DNA from: Oscillatoriales cyanobacterium
GTDB taxonomy: Bacteria > Cyanobacteriota > Cyanobacteriia > Cyanobacteriales > Microcoleaceae
Length of the DNA stretch: 64,000 bases
Assembly (NCBI GenBank): GCA_004293365.1
Contig: RDYN01000008.1
Coordinates: forward strand, 16,625 to 80,624
Direction of reading: 5' to 3'
Made by a program: the position numbers and the translations under genes. Position 1 is the first letter of the stretch. The number at the start of each line of letters is the position of its first letter. The notes under the pieces are model-generated. The model made no database searches. It was not told the DNA's origin and saw nothing but the letters and a program-made list of their open reading frames with translations. Shown here piece after piece: positions 1 to 9,400 of the stretch.

Positions 1-341
1 CGAAATTTTATTTCGTAACTTTGGGGCGAACTCGCAGAAGTGCGCGATCGCCCCAAAAGACGAGGACGGTCTTCTGGGTGGACGCGCGCCAGATAGCCAA
101 AACCCAAAGCTGCTGCTACTGGTATCCCCGTGTACTCCTCCCAGCGCTGCCCTAAATAAGTCGCCCAGCCGCTGGCATTTGCTTTCCAAACTATGTGAGG
201 ACTTGCCTCCAGGAGGCGATCGTCCTGAGTTGCGCGATCGCAAACTTGCCGTTGAGGGGAGGCTATTTCTGATGCTTTGTATAGTATTTCGCCGTCGGAA
301 AACTCCGAGCGAAAAGAGTTATTGCCGTGATAGTGAGTCAT
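1..341 (-). CDS. PAS-domain sensor protein, N-terminal part (runs off the window)
   Basis: An open minus-strand frame starts at the ATG at 341 and runs off the left edge without a stop (113 codons seen). Residues about 50-95 read as a PAS fold of the PAS_3 type: an HIVWKANASG entry, the GQRWEEYTG segment and the RVHPEDRPRL segment are typical of PAS domains in cyanobacterial hybrid histidine kinases or diguanylate cyclases. The output domain lies outside the window, so the class of sensor is unknown. The gene is divergent from the LuxR-type response regulator at 737, which could be its partner; that pairing is only inferred from position. Confidence 0.7.
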   Translation of the reverse strand, partial: MTHYHGNNSFRSEFSDGEILYKASEIASPQRQVCDRATQDDRLLEASPHIVWKANASGWATYLGQRWEEYTGIPVAAALGFGYLARVHPEDRPRLLGRSRTSASSPQSYEIKF

Positions 342-736
342 AACTGGTTTTATAAATAAGCATTGAACTAGATCCCTAACACCGACTAAAGAAGCAGTGC
401 TGCTAGCTTTATAGATTTTGACTGCCAATGTGCATCAAAAGTTTTTATAATTTAAATTTATCTCGGTAGTGGTATGTTTACCTCTATCAAGGGGCGGACA
501 ATGGGATAATTCAGTTACACTGTTTAAACATCTTCGAGCTTACCTGTCCCGATCGCGCTTTCCCCGCGCCGCAAAATAACTTGACAATTAACTTGCAATC
601 TTGGCGGCTGCATGAGTATGCTGGAACAAGATGTGCGGGCTGTCAAACCCTAAATCAGGACACATTCTCAAATTTACTCAGCTTGGCTGAGTCACTTGAC
701 GATATTTTAAAAGTTTAGCGGACTATTGGAAGAAAG
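342..736. other. Intergenic region between divergent sensor and regulator
   Basis: This 395-bp stretch must hold the divergent promoters of the PAS sensor and the response regulator. A TTGACA hexamer lies at 581-586, but no convincing -10 box follows at the right distance. A GGAAGAAAG ribosome-binding site lies directly in front of the ATG at 737. No gene or repeat was recognised. Confidence 0.4.
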
Positions 737-1459
737 ATGAGTAAAATTCGCGTTGCTTTAATAGAAGACCACGACCTGACAAGAGTCGGCATCCGCACCG
801 CTTTACAACAGCGTGACACTATAGAAGTTGTAGGCGATGCCGCTAATGCCACAGACGGATTGAAACTGCTTCAATCTTCAAAACCTGATGTGGCAATTGT
901 GGACATTGGCTTGCCAGATTTTGACGGCATTGAACTGACACAAAAGTTTAAAAAATCGATAGTAGCCGACTCAGATCCCGATACCAAAGTTTTGATTCTG
1001 ACTTTTCAGGACAACGAAGAAGAAGTTTTAGCAGCTTTTGCCGCCGGAGCTGACTCTTACTGCATGAAAGATATCAGCTTCGATCAGTTGTTGGATGTAG
1101 TAAAAGTAACTCACGAAGGTAACTCTTGGATCGATCCGGCAATCGCCCGCATCGTCCTGAAACAAGCTCGCACAAAGGAGTCGGCGCCAGAAGAACCGAA
1201 GGATGAGGGCAAAAGAGTCACAATTAAGGCAGCCGAACCAGAGTTCAGTCACATCATTGAAACTTACCCTTTAACCGAGCGGGAATTAGAAGTTTTGGAA
1301 CTGATCGTGCAGGGTTACAGCAATGCTGCCATCGCCGAAAAGCTGTACATTACTGTCGGTACAGTCAAGACTCACGTCCGCAATATTCTCAACAAGCTGT
1401 GTGCTGACGATCGCACTCAGGCTGCAGTTCTCGCCCTCCGTTCTGGCTTGGTTGGATAA
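737..1459 (+). CDS. NarL/LuxR-family response regulator
   Basis: This 240-residue two-component regulator has an N-terminal receiver (about 1-125) with the acidic pair E10-D11, phosphoacceptor D56 in the AIVDIGLP strand and the conserved Lys in YCMKD. A charged linker (about 145-175) leads to a C-terminal LuxR-type helix-turn-helix (about 178-238) with the LTERELEVL start and the IAEKLYITVGTVKTHV recognition region. It should act as a phosphorylation-dependent DNA-binding transcription factor. ATG with GGAAGAAAG upstream. The nearest candidate kinase is the divergent PAS sensor. The target genes cannot be told from the sequence. Confidence 0.9.
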   Translation: MSKIRVALIEDHDLTRVGIRTALQQRDTIEVVGDAANATDGLKLLQSSKPDVAIVDIGLPDFDGIELTQKFKKSIVADSDPDTKVLILTFQDNEEEVLAAFAAGADSYCMKDISFDQLLDVVKVTHEGNSWIDPAIARIVLKQARTKESAPEEPKDEGKRVTIKAAEPEFSHIIETYPLTERELEVLELIVQGYSNAAIAEKLYITVGTVKTHVRNILNKLCADDRTQAAVLALRSGLVG

Positions 1460-2069
1460 AGCCTCACCAGCAGGCAAAAGCAAGTTAAAAGTAGGTGCGC
1501 ACTGCGCACCTTACGCATGAATTTTAGGATGCTTGCTGCGCACCGACCGACTAATTGTTGGCGCTTGTATAGGGTGTTATTCGGCGCACTTGACCACCGA
1601 AAATATAGGCTTCAATCTCAGCATCACCAGCCGAATAATATTAGCTTTAAAAAGCTATATTTAAGTCCGCATCTATCCTTGTGCAGATATTTAAAATCAT
1701 CTTTTTCTGAGTAAATCTACCTTAAGATAGATGCCAAATAATTCTTAGGTTATCAATACTTATGGTTGAGCAATGTAAAGTTAAATATAACAATCGCACC
1801 GGACGTTTAGAAGGTTCTTAATTGCTCGAACTCTTGGTTTGCTTCCTTATTTCTTCTACTTCCTTCTTCCTTCTCATATAAATTCCGATCGCACTGCCAA
1901 TATTGCGCGATGTCACTTCATAAAATCCGCAACCTGGCCCAGATACTCATACTTTTAGGAATAGTTAAGCACTTACAGCAATTATATCCGCAGAGTGATG
2001 CTTGAGTTCGCTTCTATTTGCGAGATTAGAAGTATCTACTGCTACTGAAATATCCTAAAAAGAGGCATT
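1460..2069. other. Intergenic region with one GGTGCGCA palindrome
   Basis: These 610 bp lie between two plus-strand genes. At 1494-1510 is the palindrome GGTGCGCACTGCGCACC, a member of a family seen again near 43,408 and three times at 49,996-50,099. The rest is AT-rich with no convincing gene. An AAAGAGGCATT stretch precedes the ATG at 2070. Confidence 0.4.
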
Positions 2070-3725
2070 ATGAGCGCTCCAATTGAATTCAAGTTATTTG
2101 CTCCCTACAACAAAGGAGCGGCCTTGATGGGATCTTTTTCTAATTGGGAAGAAATCCCCATGGAAAAGGACGAAGAAGGTTATTTCCGCACGACAGTTGA
2201 ATTGAAGGATGGCGTTTATCAATACAAATTCCGCGTGCAGTCCAAAAGCTGGTTTCTGGAGGCAGATCGGTGGGTAGATGTGGTAGATCCCTACGCGACT
2301 GACATCGACGATCCAACTCAAAACGGCGTGGTTAGAATCAAAGATGGCGATCGCATCGTCGATACCTACGTGTGGCAGCACGACGACAAACCGCTACCTG
2401 CCGATCGAGAATTAGTAATATACGAAATGCACGTCGCCGACTTTTCCGGCGGCGAAGCCGATCCCCTCGCCCGCGGCAAGTACGAGCACGTCGTCGAAAA
2501 ACTCGATTACCTAGCCGACGTACTCGGCGTCAACGCGATCGAACTCATGCCCCTCAAAGAATACCCGGGCGACTACAGTTGGGGCTACAACCCGCGCTAC
2601 TTCTTCGCTGCGGAGTCCAGCTACGGCACCACAGAAGAACTCAAAAACCTGATAGACGAGTGTCACGGGCGCGGAATTCGCGTCATCATCGACGGGATTT
2701 ACAACCACTCGGAATCATCCAGCCCCCTGACTCAAATCGATCGCGATTATTGGTACCACCACGCCCCCCGCGATCCAGACAACAATTGGGGCCCAGAATT
2801 TAACTACGAATTTTACGACGAAAACTTAGGAACTTACCCGGCGCGCAAATTTATCCGCGATACAGTCCGCTATTGGGTTCAAGAATACCATCTCGACGGC
2901 ATTCGTTTCGATGCGGCGCGACAAATTGCCAACTACGATTTCATGCACTGGATAGTTCAAGAAGCCAAAAATGCCGTCGGCCCAAAACCGTTTTACACTG
3001 TTGCCGAACACATTCCCGAAACTCCCAGCATCACCAATCTAGACGGCCCGATGGACGGCTGCTGGCACGACAGTTTCTATCACTGCATTGTCGAACACAT
3101 CTGCGGCGATACTTTTGATTTAGAGCGGCTCAAAGAGGTAATCGACGGCAAGCGGCAAGGTTTCTTGGGTGCTACAAATGTAGTGAATTATTTGAGCAAT
3201 CACGATCGCGATCGCGTATTCTCAGAATTGGGCGATCGCGGGATTTTGGATGAACCAGCATTCAAGCGGGCGAAGTTGGGAATAGTGCTGTTAATGACAG
3301 CAGTTGGCGTGCCGCTGATTTGGATGGGCGAAGAATTTGGCGAATACAAAGCCAAAACAATCGAGCAAGCTAAAATTGACTGGACGCTGCTGGGAAATGA
3401 CATGAATAAAGGTTTGTGGGAATACTACAAAGGCTTGATTCACCTCCGCAAAAACAACCAAGCACTTTACACGGAAAACATCGACTTTTTCCACGAAGAC
3501 CCCGACTCGAAAGTGTTTGCTTACACTCGCTGGAACGATGAAGGTTCGCGAGTTGTGGTAGTGGCAAATTTGTCAGAAAATTATCTAGCGGGTTACAGCG
3601 TTCCCCACTTCCCAGCCAACGGAACTTGGCACGAATGGACGGGGAATTATGATGTGGAATCGGGCGATGACAATATTATGATTGATTTGCCAGAATACGA
3701 AGCAAAAGTGTTTGTCTGGCAGTAA
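2070..3725 (+). CDS. GH13 alpha-amylase-family glycoside hydrolase with N-terminal CBM48-like domain
   Basis: This 551-residue cytosolic enzyme acts on alpha-glucans. The N-terminal 95 residues form an early-set/CBM48-like domain (LMGSFSNWEEIPM, GVYQYKFRV). The (beta/alpha)8 barrel shows the four GH13 regions: I with DGIYNH, II with GIRFDAARQ (nucleophile Asp), III with VAEH (acid/base Glu) and IV with YLSNHD (transition-state Asp). The layout resembles branching-enzyme or malto-oligosyltrehalose-hydrolase relatives, but the exact reaction cannot be assigned. No signal peptide. A truncated relative of its C-terminal third lies at 10,379-10,939 on the other strand. Confidence 0.88.
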   Translation: MSAPIEFKLFAPYNKGAALMGSFSNWEEIPMEKDEEGYFRTTVELKDGVYQYKFRVQSKSWFLEADRWVDVVDPYATDIDDPTQNGVVRIKDGDRIVDTYVWQHDDKPLPADRELVIYEMHVADFSGGEADPLARGKYEHVVEKLDYLADVLGVNAIELMPLKEYPGDYSWGYNPRYFFAAESSYGTTEELKNLIDECHGRGIRVIIDGIYNHSESSSPLTQIDRDYWYHHAPRDPDNNWGPEFNYEFYDENLGTYPARKFIRDTVRYWVQEYHLDGIRFDAARQIANYDFMHWIVQEAKNAVGPKPFYTVAEHIPETPSITNLDGPMDGCWHDSFYHCIVEHICGDTFDLERLKEVIDGKRQGFLGATNVVNYLSNHDRDRVFSELGDRGILDEPAFKRAKLGIVLLMTAVGVPLIWMGEEFGEYKAKTIEQAKIDWTLLGNDMNKGLWEYYKGLIHLRKNNQALYTENIDFFHEDPDSKVFAYTRWNDEGSRVVVVANLSENYLAGYSVPHFPANGTWHEWTGNYDVESGDDNIMIDLPEYEAKVFVWQ

Positions 3726-3742
3726 TCTGTCTTCTCATATAC

Positions 3743-3900
3743 GCTTTCACAACAATCAAATAGGTTCGTAGTGAGGACTTTAGTCCGCAACCAGAAGGAC
3801 TAAAGTCCTCACTACAAACCTGCTTTCACAACAATCAAATAGGTTCGTAGTGAGGACTTTAGTCCGCAACCAGAAGGACTAAAGTCCTCACTACAAACCT
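3743..3900. repeat. 79-bp tandem duplication containing the TAGTGAGGACTTTAGTCC inverted repeat
   Basis: Two perfect or near-perfect 79-bp copies run at 3743-3821 and 3822-3900. Each carries the arms TAGTGAGGACTTTAGTCC and GGACTAAAGTCCTCACTA around a short loop, so each can fold as a long hairpin. Full or half copies of the same family occur at 6893-6914, 15,167-15,227 and about 60,771-60,797, which makes it a dispersed genomic repeat. As RNA it could also terminate the GH13 transcript. Confidence 0.85.
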
Positions 3901-3914
3901 GTTAATTTTTAGTT

Positions 3915-3984
3915 AGGTACGTAGTTGCACTTGGGCGCTCTTTCATATATATAATAAAGAGCGCTTCAGCGCAACTACGTACCT
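3915..3984. repeat. 70-bp imperfect hairpin (AGGTACGTAGTTGC family)
   Basis: The arms AGGTACGTAGTTGC...GGCGCTCTTT and AAAGAGCGC...GCAACTACGTACCT pair over almost 30 bp with a few mismatches around an AT-rich loop. It follows the tandem 79-bp repeats directly and lies between the converging ends of the GH13 gene and the phytochrome gene. It may act as a bidirectional terminator; it is more likely a MITE-like palindrome. Confidence 0.75.
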
Positions 3985-4038
3985 TTGTTTAAGGTTTCTT
4001 CTGAGGAATTTTATTTTTTACACGCACCCTACGGCTAT

Positions 4039-6696
4039 TTATCGTTGTGAATGTAAACTACCTATTTTACCCGATCGATTTTCTAGGCACAATTGGGTGG
4101 CCGCCGCCGCCGGTATGGGTTTGCTAAAGAAGTAACCCTGACCCATCTCGCACTGAAGCGACTGCAAAAATGCCAACTGTTCTGCTGTTTCCACTCCCTC
4201 AGCAATCACCTGTAAATTCAAGCCTTGTCCCAGGGCGATCGCAACTTTCACAATCGTAGCACCGTTGCTGCCGTTCTGCAAATCTGCCACGAAGGATTTG
4301 TCTATTTTTAAATTATTCAGCGGTAAGTTTTTCAGAGACCACAGCGAAGAATAACCGGTGCCAAAATCGTCCAGAGAAATCTGAATTCCCATTTGCTGCA
4401 ACTGCTGCAATACCGACACCGTAAAATTTACATCTGTCATGGCAACTGTTTCGGTAATTTCTATTTCTAAATACTCCGGATTTAACTCGGTTTCTGACAA
4501 AATTTCAGCAATGGTTTGTACCGTGTTAGCTTGCAGAAACTGGCGGCCCGATAAATTCACAGCTACCCGCACCGGCGGCAATCCCAATAACTGCCACGCT
4601 CGATTTTGCAAGCAAGCTGTCCGCAGCACCCATTCGTCAATTTGGCAGATTAATCCTGTTTCCTCAGCTAAGGGAATAAATCGATCGGGAGCAATCAAGC
4701 CGCGTTCGGGATGCTGCCAGCGAATCAGAGCTTCCATGCCGACTATTTTGCCAGTATTTAAGTTTATTTGCGGTTGATAGTGCAGCACAAACTCTGATTT
4801 TTTCAGAGCTTTGTAAAGATGATTTTCTAAGTTAAGTTCCTCGGAGACTTGATTGCCGATCGCCCGCGTGTAAAAATGATAATTATTGCGACCTCTCTGT
4901 TTAGCTTTGTACATCGCAGCATCAGCATTTTTTAGCAAAGTTTCTGCGTCTTCTCCGTCGTAAGGAGCCAAAGCAATTCCCAAGCTAGCCTTAATATAAA
5001 GTTCCCGACCTTCAAAATCAAAAGGAGCGCTTAAACTCTGGATAATTTGCTGGCAAACCTTAGTTGCGTCCTCAGGACTGTTAATATTGTACAGCAGCAA
5101 AGTAAATTCATCGCCGCCCCAACGGGCGATCGAGTCCCCCACGCGCAAACAGTTAGTCAAACGCCGAGATACACCTTGCAGCAACTGGTCGCCCACTGGG
5201 TGACCGAGAGTATCGTTGACATTTTTAAATCTGTCCAAATCTAGAAATATCACCGCCAGCATTTCTGCGTTTTGGTGAGCGTTAGCTAAAGCTAAAGACA
5301 GCCTTTCATTAAACAGCAATCTATTAGCTAAACCTGTTAGTTGGTCGTGAGAAGCTTGATGTCGGATCATTGCCTCGACGCGCCTCTGCATGGCGGCCAT
5401 GTACAAATGAGTTCCCAAAGATTTTGCTAGCTTCAGTTCCTCGCTGCTCCACTTTTGAGCTGCGTCGGTTTTGATTTCTTTCCAAGCTGCAAAGGACTGT
5501 CGGGGGCGATCGCTCCGGGCGTCGGAATTGCAACGGCCAGCCCACAAAATTTCGGTTTCTAGCGCTGCGCGAAAAACGGTGAGACAGCCAATGCACTGTT
5601 GGCGGTATTGCAGCGGTACTGCCAAAAATGACCGAATGTCAGCTTCGAGAAAATTTGCCGATAAAGATTTGAGTAGAGGTTCTTGAGAAATATCGGAAAT
5701 CGCGTACAAGTGCGGGACAATCAAATTAGAAATATTTGTATCAATTGAACTGTAATGCTCGGAATAGAGATTTTGAAAAATACCTAATTGGCTGGTATTA
5801 TCTGCAGTTTTTGCTCGATCGCCTTGACCGGCAAACCCCACGATCTGCTGCCAAAACTCGCTTAGTTCCAGGTGGGCGTCCCGGGGCTGCTGGCCGCAGG
5901 TATAAAGTAAAGCTGGCCGATCGCCAAATTCGGCAGCAAGGTACAACCGCCCTCCCGAACCGCCCAAATGCTTGACAGTTTGTTCGAGAACTGCTTGCCG
6001 AATTTCGCCCAGTTCTAGAGGAGAGTGCAGCAAACTGCTAATTTGGTTGACAACGGCTTCGTCGCGTGCTTGCTGTCGGGCTTGAGTGAGGAGAAAAGAT
6101 TGGGCGATCGCAATTGAAAGCTGATCCACAAGCAACTGCACCATGTTCAATTCTCGATCGCTAAACCGTTTCGATTGGCTGTGGTGAGACACCAACAGCC
6201 CCCAAAGCTTATTTTGATGCAAAATCGGCACCGCCAGAGAAGAACGCGCCCCCATAGCCTCCAGATATTCAACGTGACAGGGGTCTACAGGAGAATAGCG
6301 GATATCTTCCACTGCTAAAGTTTTGCCGGTTTCGGGACAATCTAACCGATTAATTGTTTGATGCTGCAATCCCACATCTACAATCACTCGCTGCCGCGCT
6401 TTGACAAACATGGAGCGGACACTATTGGGAATGTCGCCTGCAGGAAAGTGCAAACCCAGCAGAGATGGTAATTTGTCCCCGTCGATCGACTCAGCAATCA
6501 CCTCGCCGCTACCGTCGGCATCAAACCGATAAACTTTTACCCGATCGCTTCCTAAAAAGCTGCGGATTTCTCGCGCCGTTGTCGTCAAAATCTCTTGCAG
6601 TTCTAAAGAGTTGCGGATGCGATTGGTAATTCGATTGAGTAAAATCTCTTGTTCTAAAGTCGATCTTGACATTTGTCTAACTTTTCTGCGGGCCAT
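4039..6696 (-). CDS. cph2: Cph2-type phytochrome with GGDEF and EAL domains
   Basis: This 885-residue protein looks like a knotless (Cph2-class) phytochrome with c-di-GMP output. The GAF domain (about 25-200) has FPAGDIP (84-90), matching the phytochrome PxSDIP motif, and the bilin-attachment pair C140-H141 in PVDPCHVEYL. The second domain (about 210-435) is PHY-like, with the tongue motifs WAG (385-387) and PRQSFAAW (398-405). GGDEF is intact at 527-531 with an RVGD inhibitory site five residues before it. The EAL domain (EAL at 655-657, DDFGTGYSSL, AEGVE) keeps its catalytic residues. No N-terminal PAS is present. It is expected to be a red/far-red sensor that makes or degrades c-di-GMP. 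ATG at 6696 follows AAAAGGG. Confidence 0.9.
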   Translation of the reverse strand: MARRKVRQMSRSTLEQEILLNRITNRIRNSLELQEILTTTAREIRSFLGSDRVKVYRFDADGSGEVIAESIDGDKLPSLLGLHFPAGDIPNSVRSMFVKARQRVIVDVGLQHQTINRLDCPETGKTLAVEDIRYSPVDPCHVEYLEAMGARSSLAVPILHQNKLWGLLVSHHSQSKRFSDRELNMVQLLVDQLSIAIAQSFLLTQARQQARDEAVVNQISSLLHSPLELGEIRQAVLEQTVKHLGGSGGRLYLAAEFGDRPALLYTCGQQPRDAHLELSEFWQQIVGFAGQGDRAKTADNTSQLGIFQNLYSEHYSSIDTNISNLIVPHLYAISDISQEPLLKSLSANFLEADIRSFLAVPLQYRQQCIGCLTVFRAALETEILWAGRCNSDARSDRPRQSFAAWKEIKTDAAQKWSSEELKLAKSLGTHLYMAAMQRRVEAMIRHQASHDQLTGLANRLLFNERLSLALANAHQNAEMLAVIFLDLDRFKNVNDTLGHPVGDQLLQGVSRRLTNCLRVGDSIARWGGDEFTLLLYNINSPEDATKVCQQIIQSLSAPFDFEGRELYIKASLGIALAPYDGEDAETLLKNADAAMYKAKQRGRNNYHFYTRAIGNQVSEELNLENHLYKALKKSEFVLHYQPQINLNTGKIVGMEALIRWQHPERGLIAPDRFIPLAEETGLICQIDEWVLRTACLQNRAWQLLGLPPVRVAVNLSGRQFLQANTVQTIAEILSETELNPEYLEIEITETVAMTDVNFTVSVLQQLQQMGIQISLDDFGTGYSSLWSLKNLPLNNLKIDKSFVADLQNGSNGATIVKVAIALGQGLNLQVIAEGVETAEQLAFLQSLQCEMGQGYFFSKPIPAAAATQLCLENRSGKIGSLHSQR

Positions 6697-7017
6697 CCCT
6701 TTTGATCTCCAGGGCTGTTGACAGCATTTTTGCGAGCCACTGTGTTAACTCGCCCTGTATTATAGACTACAACACTTTGGCTGCGTCTGTGGGATTTATT
6801 CAACCCCGGGGCGAGAAACCCTGTTTTTAGGAATATTTCGGGTTTTCCCACAAATTTTGGGTTGTTACCGGGTTTATTGAAAGACTTTTATGCGGACTAA
6901 AGTCCTCACTACAAACGAATACAGAAACCGGGTTGATGAAACAAGCTTCTGGCTCGAGAGCGCAGAATGCTGGTTCGTCAACCCGGTTTCTCAGTATTTA
7001 TACCCGGAAATATCCCG
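6697..7017. repeat. Intergenic region with half-copy and 14-bp-arm inverted repeat
   Basis: This 321-bp gap carries a half-copy of the GGACTAAAGTCCTCACTA family at 6893-6914. A perfect inverted repeat follows at 6923-6991, with arms AGAAACCGGGTTGA and TCAACCCGGTTTCT. The AAACCGGGTTT core recurs near 20,785, 20,840, 30,940 and 30,995. No gene was seen. Confidence 0.7.
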
Positions 7018-7821
7018 TTAAGCCGACTCCCAAATTTCCCGAATTCTGTCCGGCAAAAAGCCCGCTATTTCCTGAATTCGCTCCTGGGACAACTCATCCT
7101 TTGTTGCCGAAAATACAGCGGCGATCGCAGTTTCCGGTTTGACTCCCGAAGGAAGTGAGCCTTCTAGTTCCACCCTCCGTGCAAACAAATTGCCATCGAT
7201 CCCCACAGGTGCAGGCCCGCGCAAAGGCTGACGCACCCGGCTCAGCAATTTTACCAGCGGATTCGTATCTTTCCAGAGCTCGGCTATTTCTGTTTGCAGG
7301 GTTTTGTCGTCCGTCGGTAAAACTTCTTTGTGCAGTTCAGATTCCACGCGATCGATCGCTTCTGTTGTCATCAAATCGCGCATGATGCGGTACACCACTT
7401 CGGTAATGTCGCGGGCATCAAAAATATCCTCCATGTTACCGTTTACCATCACTTTTTCCAAAAACGGCATATCCTTAGAGGCGATCGGAACTGCTGACCC
7501 TTCTTGATGCAGAGACTTAGGAGGGTTCGTCTCCATTTTCTGCAACAGTTTGCGGCCTTTTTCGGTTAAATCAGCTTCTTGAAATGCCACTAAAGGCGGC
7601 AGTAATTCAGCCCCTCCGTAAGGCTCCCCGCTAAACTGGGCTTTGATAAATTCTCTTTGGTTGAGGTAGTCCAAGTGACCGAGCAGTTCCGCTTCCGCGA
7701 CATCTCGACCGACATACTCTTCGGCTGCATTCCTAATTGCCGACTCTCCCCTGCTGCCGTTGCCGCTGGCAATCTGTTTGAGCAAGATGTAAGTCAGGTC
7801 GTCTCTAATTGCAATTGTCAT
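7018..7821 (-). CDS. DUF2267 family protein
   Basis: The protein has 267 residues. The C-terminal half (about 125-262) matches DUF2267, with the DITEVVYRIMRDLM helix, the ELWKDTNPLV segment and the closing LPDRIREIW. The N-terminal about 110 residues look like a separate helical, winged-helix-like domain (DDLTYILLKQIA, LLGHLDYLNQREFI, LTEKGRKLL), which suggests a PadR-like fold, but this is not certain. The molecular role of DUF2267 proteins is not established; many are stress-associated in cyanobacteria. ATG at 7821 with a strong TAGGAGG site 6-7 bases upstream. Monocistronic as far as can be seen. Confidence 0.75.
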   Translation of the reverse strand: MTIAIRDDLTYILLKQIASGNGSRGESAIRNAAEEYVGRDVAEAELLGHLDYLNQREFIKAQFSGEPYGGAELLPPLVAFQEADLTEKGRKLLQKMETNPPKSLHQEGSAVPIASKDMPFLEKVMVNGNMEDIFDARDITEVVYRIMRDLMTTEAIDRVESELHKEVLPTDDKTLQTEIAELWKDTNPLVKLLSRVRQPLRGPAPVGIDGNLFARRVELEGSLPSGVKPETAIAAVFSATKDELSQERIQEIAGFLPDRIREIWESA

Positions 7822-8369
7822 CCAAACCTCCTAGGTTAATATCCGCTAAAACTCAAGTAAAAACTGATTTTTTTACTTCTAAAATTGTGATAATTACTAC
7901 TTAAAAACATTGAAGTCTAAACTAGAGCAACAAGTATCCCTCAGCAGGTGGAAATTGTGAAACTTAAGTGTCAGCCACACTCTTCCTTTAGGTAGATTCA
8001 CTTAGGACAACCGCCGCCTACTGTTGGTAGTATCCTGAAAAGCCGCCGTCACTCTTCAAAGCAAAAATTAAGCTAGGATAGTTTATTAGCAAGATTTTTC
8101 CTAGTTATAGCCTCTTGTTGTCCAGGCTGACGCAACCGTAGAGCGTAAGTTGGCAATTTGCCCGGGGCTCAGTAAAATTATGGAGATGCCAGAGCATCGA
8201 TCGACTGGTGCAGTCTTTGCCAGAACTTGCAGCGATATTGTACAATCTGGCTAGACTCAAGACTGGCCATCTCAGAGCTACAAATACGAGCCAATCTGTT
8301 TCAAGTGCCGGAACGCCACTTGAAGAATGCCTCGGGTAACACTTTTCGATCGTTTTTCGATCTGGATTT
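7822..8369. other. Intergenic region between divergent genes
   Basis: These 548 bp separate the divergent DUF2267 and receiver genes, so promoters for both must lie here. I see no clear sigma70-like pair, repeat or conserved RNA. Two HIP1-like GATCG clusters occur just before 8370. Confidence 0.3.
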
Positions 8370-8825
8370 ATGAAATACCCTAGTTGGAATCAGCATTTGG
8401 AATCTTCTTTAAATAGCGGTCAAGCCACACTTGACAAGCGTCCTTTAGTTTTGGCTGTAGACGACAATCACGACAACTTAGAGTTGCTGACGCAAATACT
8501 CGATTTATTCGGCTGCGAGTGCGTGGGAGCAGTTGACGGGTACAGTGCTCTTTCGGCAGCAGCCGATCGACTTCCCGACCTAATCGTACTCGACATTTGC
8601 CTGCCCGATATAGACGGTATAGAATTAGTCAAGCGCATCAAACAAAACCCCGAGCTCAGACATATTCCGATTGTAGCTGTCACAGCACTAGCAAAAACAG
8701 AAGACCGCGATCGGATTCTCGAAGTTGGCTGCATTGCATACCTTTCCAAACCTTTTAACATCAAGGATTTAGAACAAATTATCAGCCACCACCTCAACCA
8801 TCAGCGGCTTCGGGTTGAGTTTTAG
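8370..8825 (+). CDS. Single-domain response regulator (CheY-like)
   Basis: This 151-residue protein is a receiver domain (about 27-145) with a 25-residue N-terminal tail and no output domain. It keeps the acidic pair (VDDNHDN), the phosphoacceptor Asp in LIVLDICLPDIDG, the switch Thr in VAVTA and the Lys in LSKPF. It probably works as a phosphorelay intermediate or binds a partner protein. The nearest kinases are the PAS sensor at the window start and the hybrid kinase at 35,646, neither adjacent. Its 3' end overlaps the converging DUF2294 gene by 32 bases. Confidence 0.88.
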   Translation: MKYPSWNQHLESSLNSGQATLDKRPLVLAVDDNHDNLELLTQILDLFGCECVGAVDGYSALSAAADRLPDLIVLDICLPDIDGIELVKRIKQNPELRHIPIVAVTALAKTEDRDRILEVGCIAYLSKPFNIKDLEQIISHHLNHQRLRVEF

Positions 8826-9210
8826 ACTTAGAACTCGCATCGCGAACTTTAGGTGCAAACTCCAAAATTGCGATCGTTCCGGTGCGGCCCGTCTCCAAAG
8901 TCGCATCGCTGAGCAAATCAGTCACGGCCACACCCAAAACCTCTTTGATTAAGTCTTTCAGCGGCAATTCCAGAACTGACTCTAATTGCGATCGCACCTG
9001 GGAAGCCAAATCTTCCTGACCGTTCTGAGCCAGCAGTTTTTCTGGTTGAGTAATCGCATTTTCGATCACAATTATCAATTTATTATCCAAAAGATTGCAG
9101 AGCGCCTGACTTGTTTGGTGTCCGAGTACAGAGCGGTACAAAGCTTGAATACCCTGTGCAAGACTCCGTTCTAATTTGCCGCGAGTAGGTACTAAATTTT
9201 CACCGGTCAT
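8794..9210 (-). CDS. DUF2294 / MpsC-like protein
   Basis: The protein has about 138 residues from ATG 9210; a TTG six codons upstream is less likely. It shows the hallmark pattern of the PF10057 family (formerly DUF2294, now MpsC): GKLERSLAQGIQALY at the start, NKLIIVIENAIT in the middle and DATLETGRTGTIAI near the end. The family name comes from a proposed role in a membrane-potential system, but biochemical function is poorly established. No membrane segment is seen. The 3' end runs 32 bases into the converging receiver gene, so the two transcripts overlap tail to tail. Confidence 0.75.
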   Translation of the reverse strand: MTGENLVPTRGKLERSLAQGIQALYRSVLGHQTSQALCNLLDNKLIIVIENAITQPEKLLAQNGQEDLASQVRSQLESVLELPLKDLIKEVLGVAVTDLLSDATLETGRTGTIAILEFAPKVRDASSKSKTQPEAADG

Positions 9211-9400
9211 ATTTTTTAGGTACAGCAAGATAACTCAAAAAAAACAGTTAACTCTTAAGCCTTAACTGTGACAGCAGATTCGACGTTTATTAAGTAGAAC
9301 CCGCGATGATCGTGCCGTAGGGATACGAGGCGCCAGTGCCCTTCTGGGTGTCAACAACCAGGCTAAAAACCTTGAAAAATCTGGGTTTTACCCTAAGTCT

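Noticed and set aside
1761..1820. Short frame MVEQCKVKYNNRTGRLEGS
   Set aside because: Only 19 codons and no ribosome-binding site; could be a remnant but cannot be supported.
2372..2803. 143-codon Arg-rich frame inside the GH13 gene
   Set aside because: Same-strand shadow in another frame; extreme Arg content from GC-rich codons.
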